A stretch of DNA of 64,000 nucleotides from positions 1,637,001 through 1,701,000 of the forward strand of contig NC_041779.1 of assembly GCF_900090045.1 (NCBI RefSeq), written 5' to 3'. A program made the position numbers and the translations under genes. The notes under the pieces are model-generated. The model saw only the letters and a list, made by a program, of their open reading frames with translations. It had not been told where the DNA came from and ran no database searches. Source of the stretch: Plasmodium malariae (lineage: Eukaryota > Apicomplexa > Aconoidasida > Haemosporida > Plasmodiidae). Numbering within the stretch: position 1 is the stretch's first letter; each line of letters opens with the position of its first letter. Of the stretch, positions 63,273 to 64,000 are shown in pieces.

Positions 63273-63708
63273 ATGTTTAATATTTTTTTTGATGAGAAGC
63301 TTGATGTATACATAAATTTATATTTAAGAACTTATCGATTACTAGCATAACATAAACTTGAAAACGGTTTAAGTATTGTAGAATTAAAAGATGAGATACC
63401 TAATAAATGAAAGAGCAATGAAAAGTGGGATACATAAAATAAGACATAATCAAATGGATGTTCATTAAATAATGAAGAAGACTATAAATTAAGAATAACA
63501 AATCTTTTGTATACACAGTAGGATATTCACGTTTTTAAAAAAGGCTGTTGCACAAAATGTATAATATATATAATGTTAGGAATAATAGGAATTTTGGTAC
63601 TTATAATTTAAAAGAGATGGCACATGCAATATATGTTTTGTTTTTTGCTTCTTTTACTGTGATTTCAGGAGCTGCACTAGTATTATTTTTTAGAATATGT
63701 AGACTATA
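63273..63708 (+). pseudogene. fam-l-like pseudogene (second exon)
   Basis: One continuous frame from MFNIFFDEKLDV (63273) holds the export-type RTYRLLA motif, then HKLENGLSIVELKDEIPNK, KSNEKWDT, SNGCSLNNEEDYKL, and a cysteine-containing piece before a hydrophobic segment (CIIYIMLGIIGILVLII). At least six in-frame stops break it: after RLLA, after IPNK, after KWDT and NKT, after LLYTQ, and after LVLII. A second hydrophobic piece in another frame follows to about 63708. The succession of YRLLA, SIVELKDEIPN and SLNNEE is characteristic of the two-exon fam-l/fam-m proteins described from P. malariae; those are predicted exported membrane proteins with an adhesin-like fold. This copy is dead. Confidence 0.65.
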
Positions 63709-64000
63709 ATTTATATTGGAGTTTAAGTAGAATTTACATAACAATATCAGAAGGAAGAATTTTATTAACATTCACTTTTATTGTTTTATTAGAATTTCTT
63801 TATATATTCTGTAATTTTGTAATGAATTATGAGTTGTATAATTTTAAAAGTAAAATGCGTAATACGAAATATCCATCTTTATTTATAGAAGTTTCTTAAA
63901 AAAATTAAGATCGTTAATTTCTTTTGTAATATATACACATTAGATCTATTAATGCAACTGATTAGGTTTTATAAATCTTCTTCCATGGGATTATCCTTTT
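63709..64000. other. AT-rich end of window
   Basis: Nothing coding recognised; the sequence may hold the 3' remains of the fam-l-like pseudogene. Confidence 0.4.

Noticed and set aside
1..64000. A CRISPR array, transposon, tRNA or rRNA
   Set aside because: No spaced direct repeats with unique spacers, no transposase, no cloverleaf or conserved rRNA segment was seen; the repeats are contiguous minisatellites typical of Plasmodium chromosome ends.

Overview
The window is extremely AT-rich and full of poly(A)/poly(T) runs, (TA)n tracts and minisatellites. Its genes are short two-exon genes: a tiny first exon with a signal peptide or membrane anchor, a phase-0 intron, then a long second exon. 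This is a subtelomeric or chromosome-end-proximal region of a Plasmodium species. The families seen are tryptophan-rich antigens, a PST-A type lysophospholipase, PIR relics and a relic that reads like fam-l, a family I know only from P. malariae. Together they point to P. malariae or a close relative (inference; I could run no search).

Layout. From 2.4 to 16.9 kb lies a tandem cluster of four tryptophan-rich antigen genes, all on the minus strand. They show two N-terminal designs: genes 1 and 2 begin with a 60-62 residue exon ending in a membrane segment, and genes 3 and 4 begin with a 20-23 residue cleavable-type signal peptide. Two of their introns carry minisatellites. The first exon and about 1.3 kb of upstream DNA of gene 4 occur again, diverged and inactivated, at 25.7-27.0 kb. 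At 21.4-22.5 kb is the only sizeable plus-strand gene, a lysophospholipase whose frame is broken in an A18 run.

From 30.8 to 46.7 kb, three related two-exon genes for predicted exported proteins (RLL motif, one conserved acidic/QF block, C-terminal membrane segments) lie on the minus strand, 6-8 kb apart.

The rest is gene-poor and holds decayed genes, mostly on the plus strand: a clear PIR pseudogene (55.1-56.6 kb), a weaker PIR relic (35.3-35.6 kb), a fam-l-like pseudogene with in-frame stops (63.3-63.7 kb), an acidic exon relic (24.4-24.6 kb), and two groups of exon-like fragments I could not assign (39.3-41.5 kb and 59.1-60.2 kb). Tandem arrays are found at 1.6, 3.3, 9.5, 11.1, 12.4, 18.4 and 60.6-61.4 kb.

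The intact genes are likely to act at the parasite/host-cell interface (exported or surface antigens and lipid handling). I saw no tRNA, rRNA, transposon or CRISPR. Exon boundaries were read by eye from GT/AG signals and open frames.
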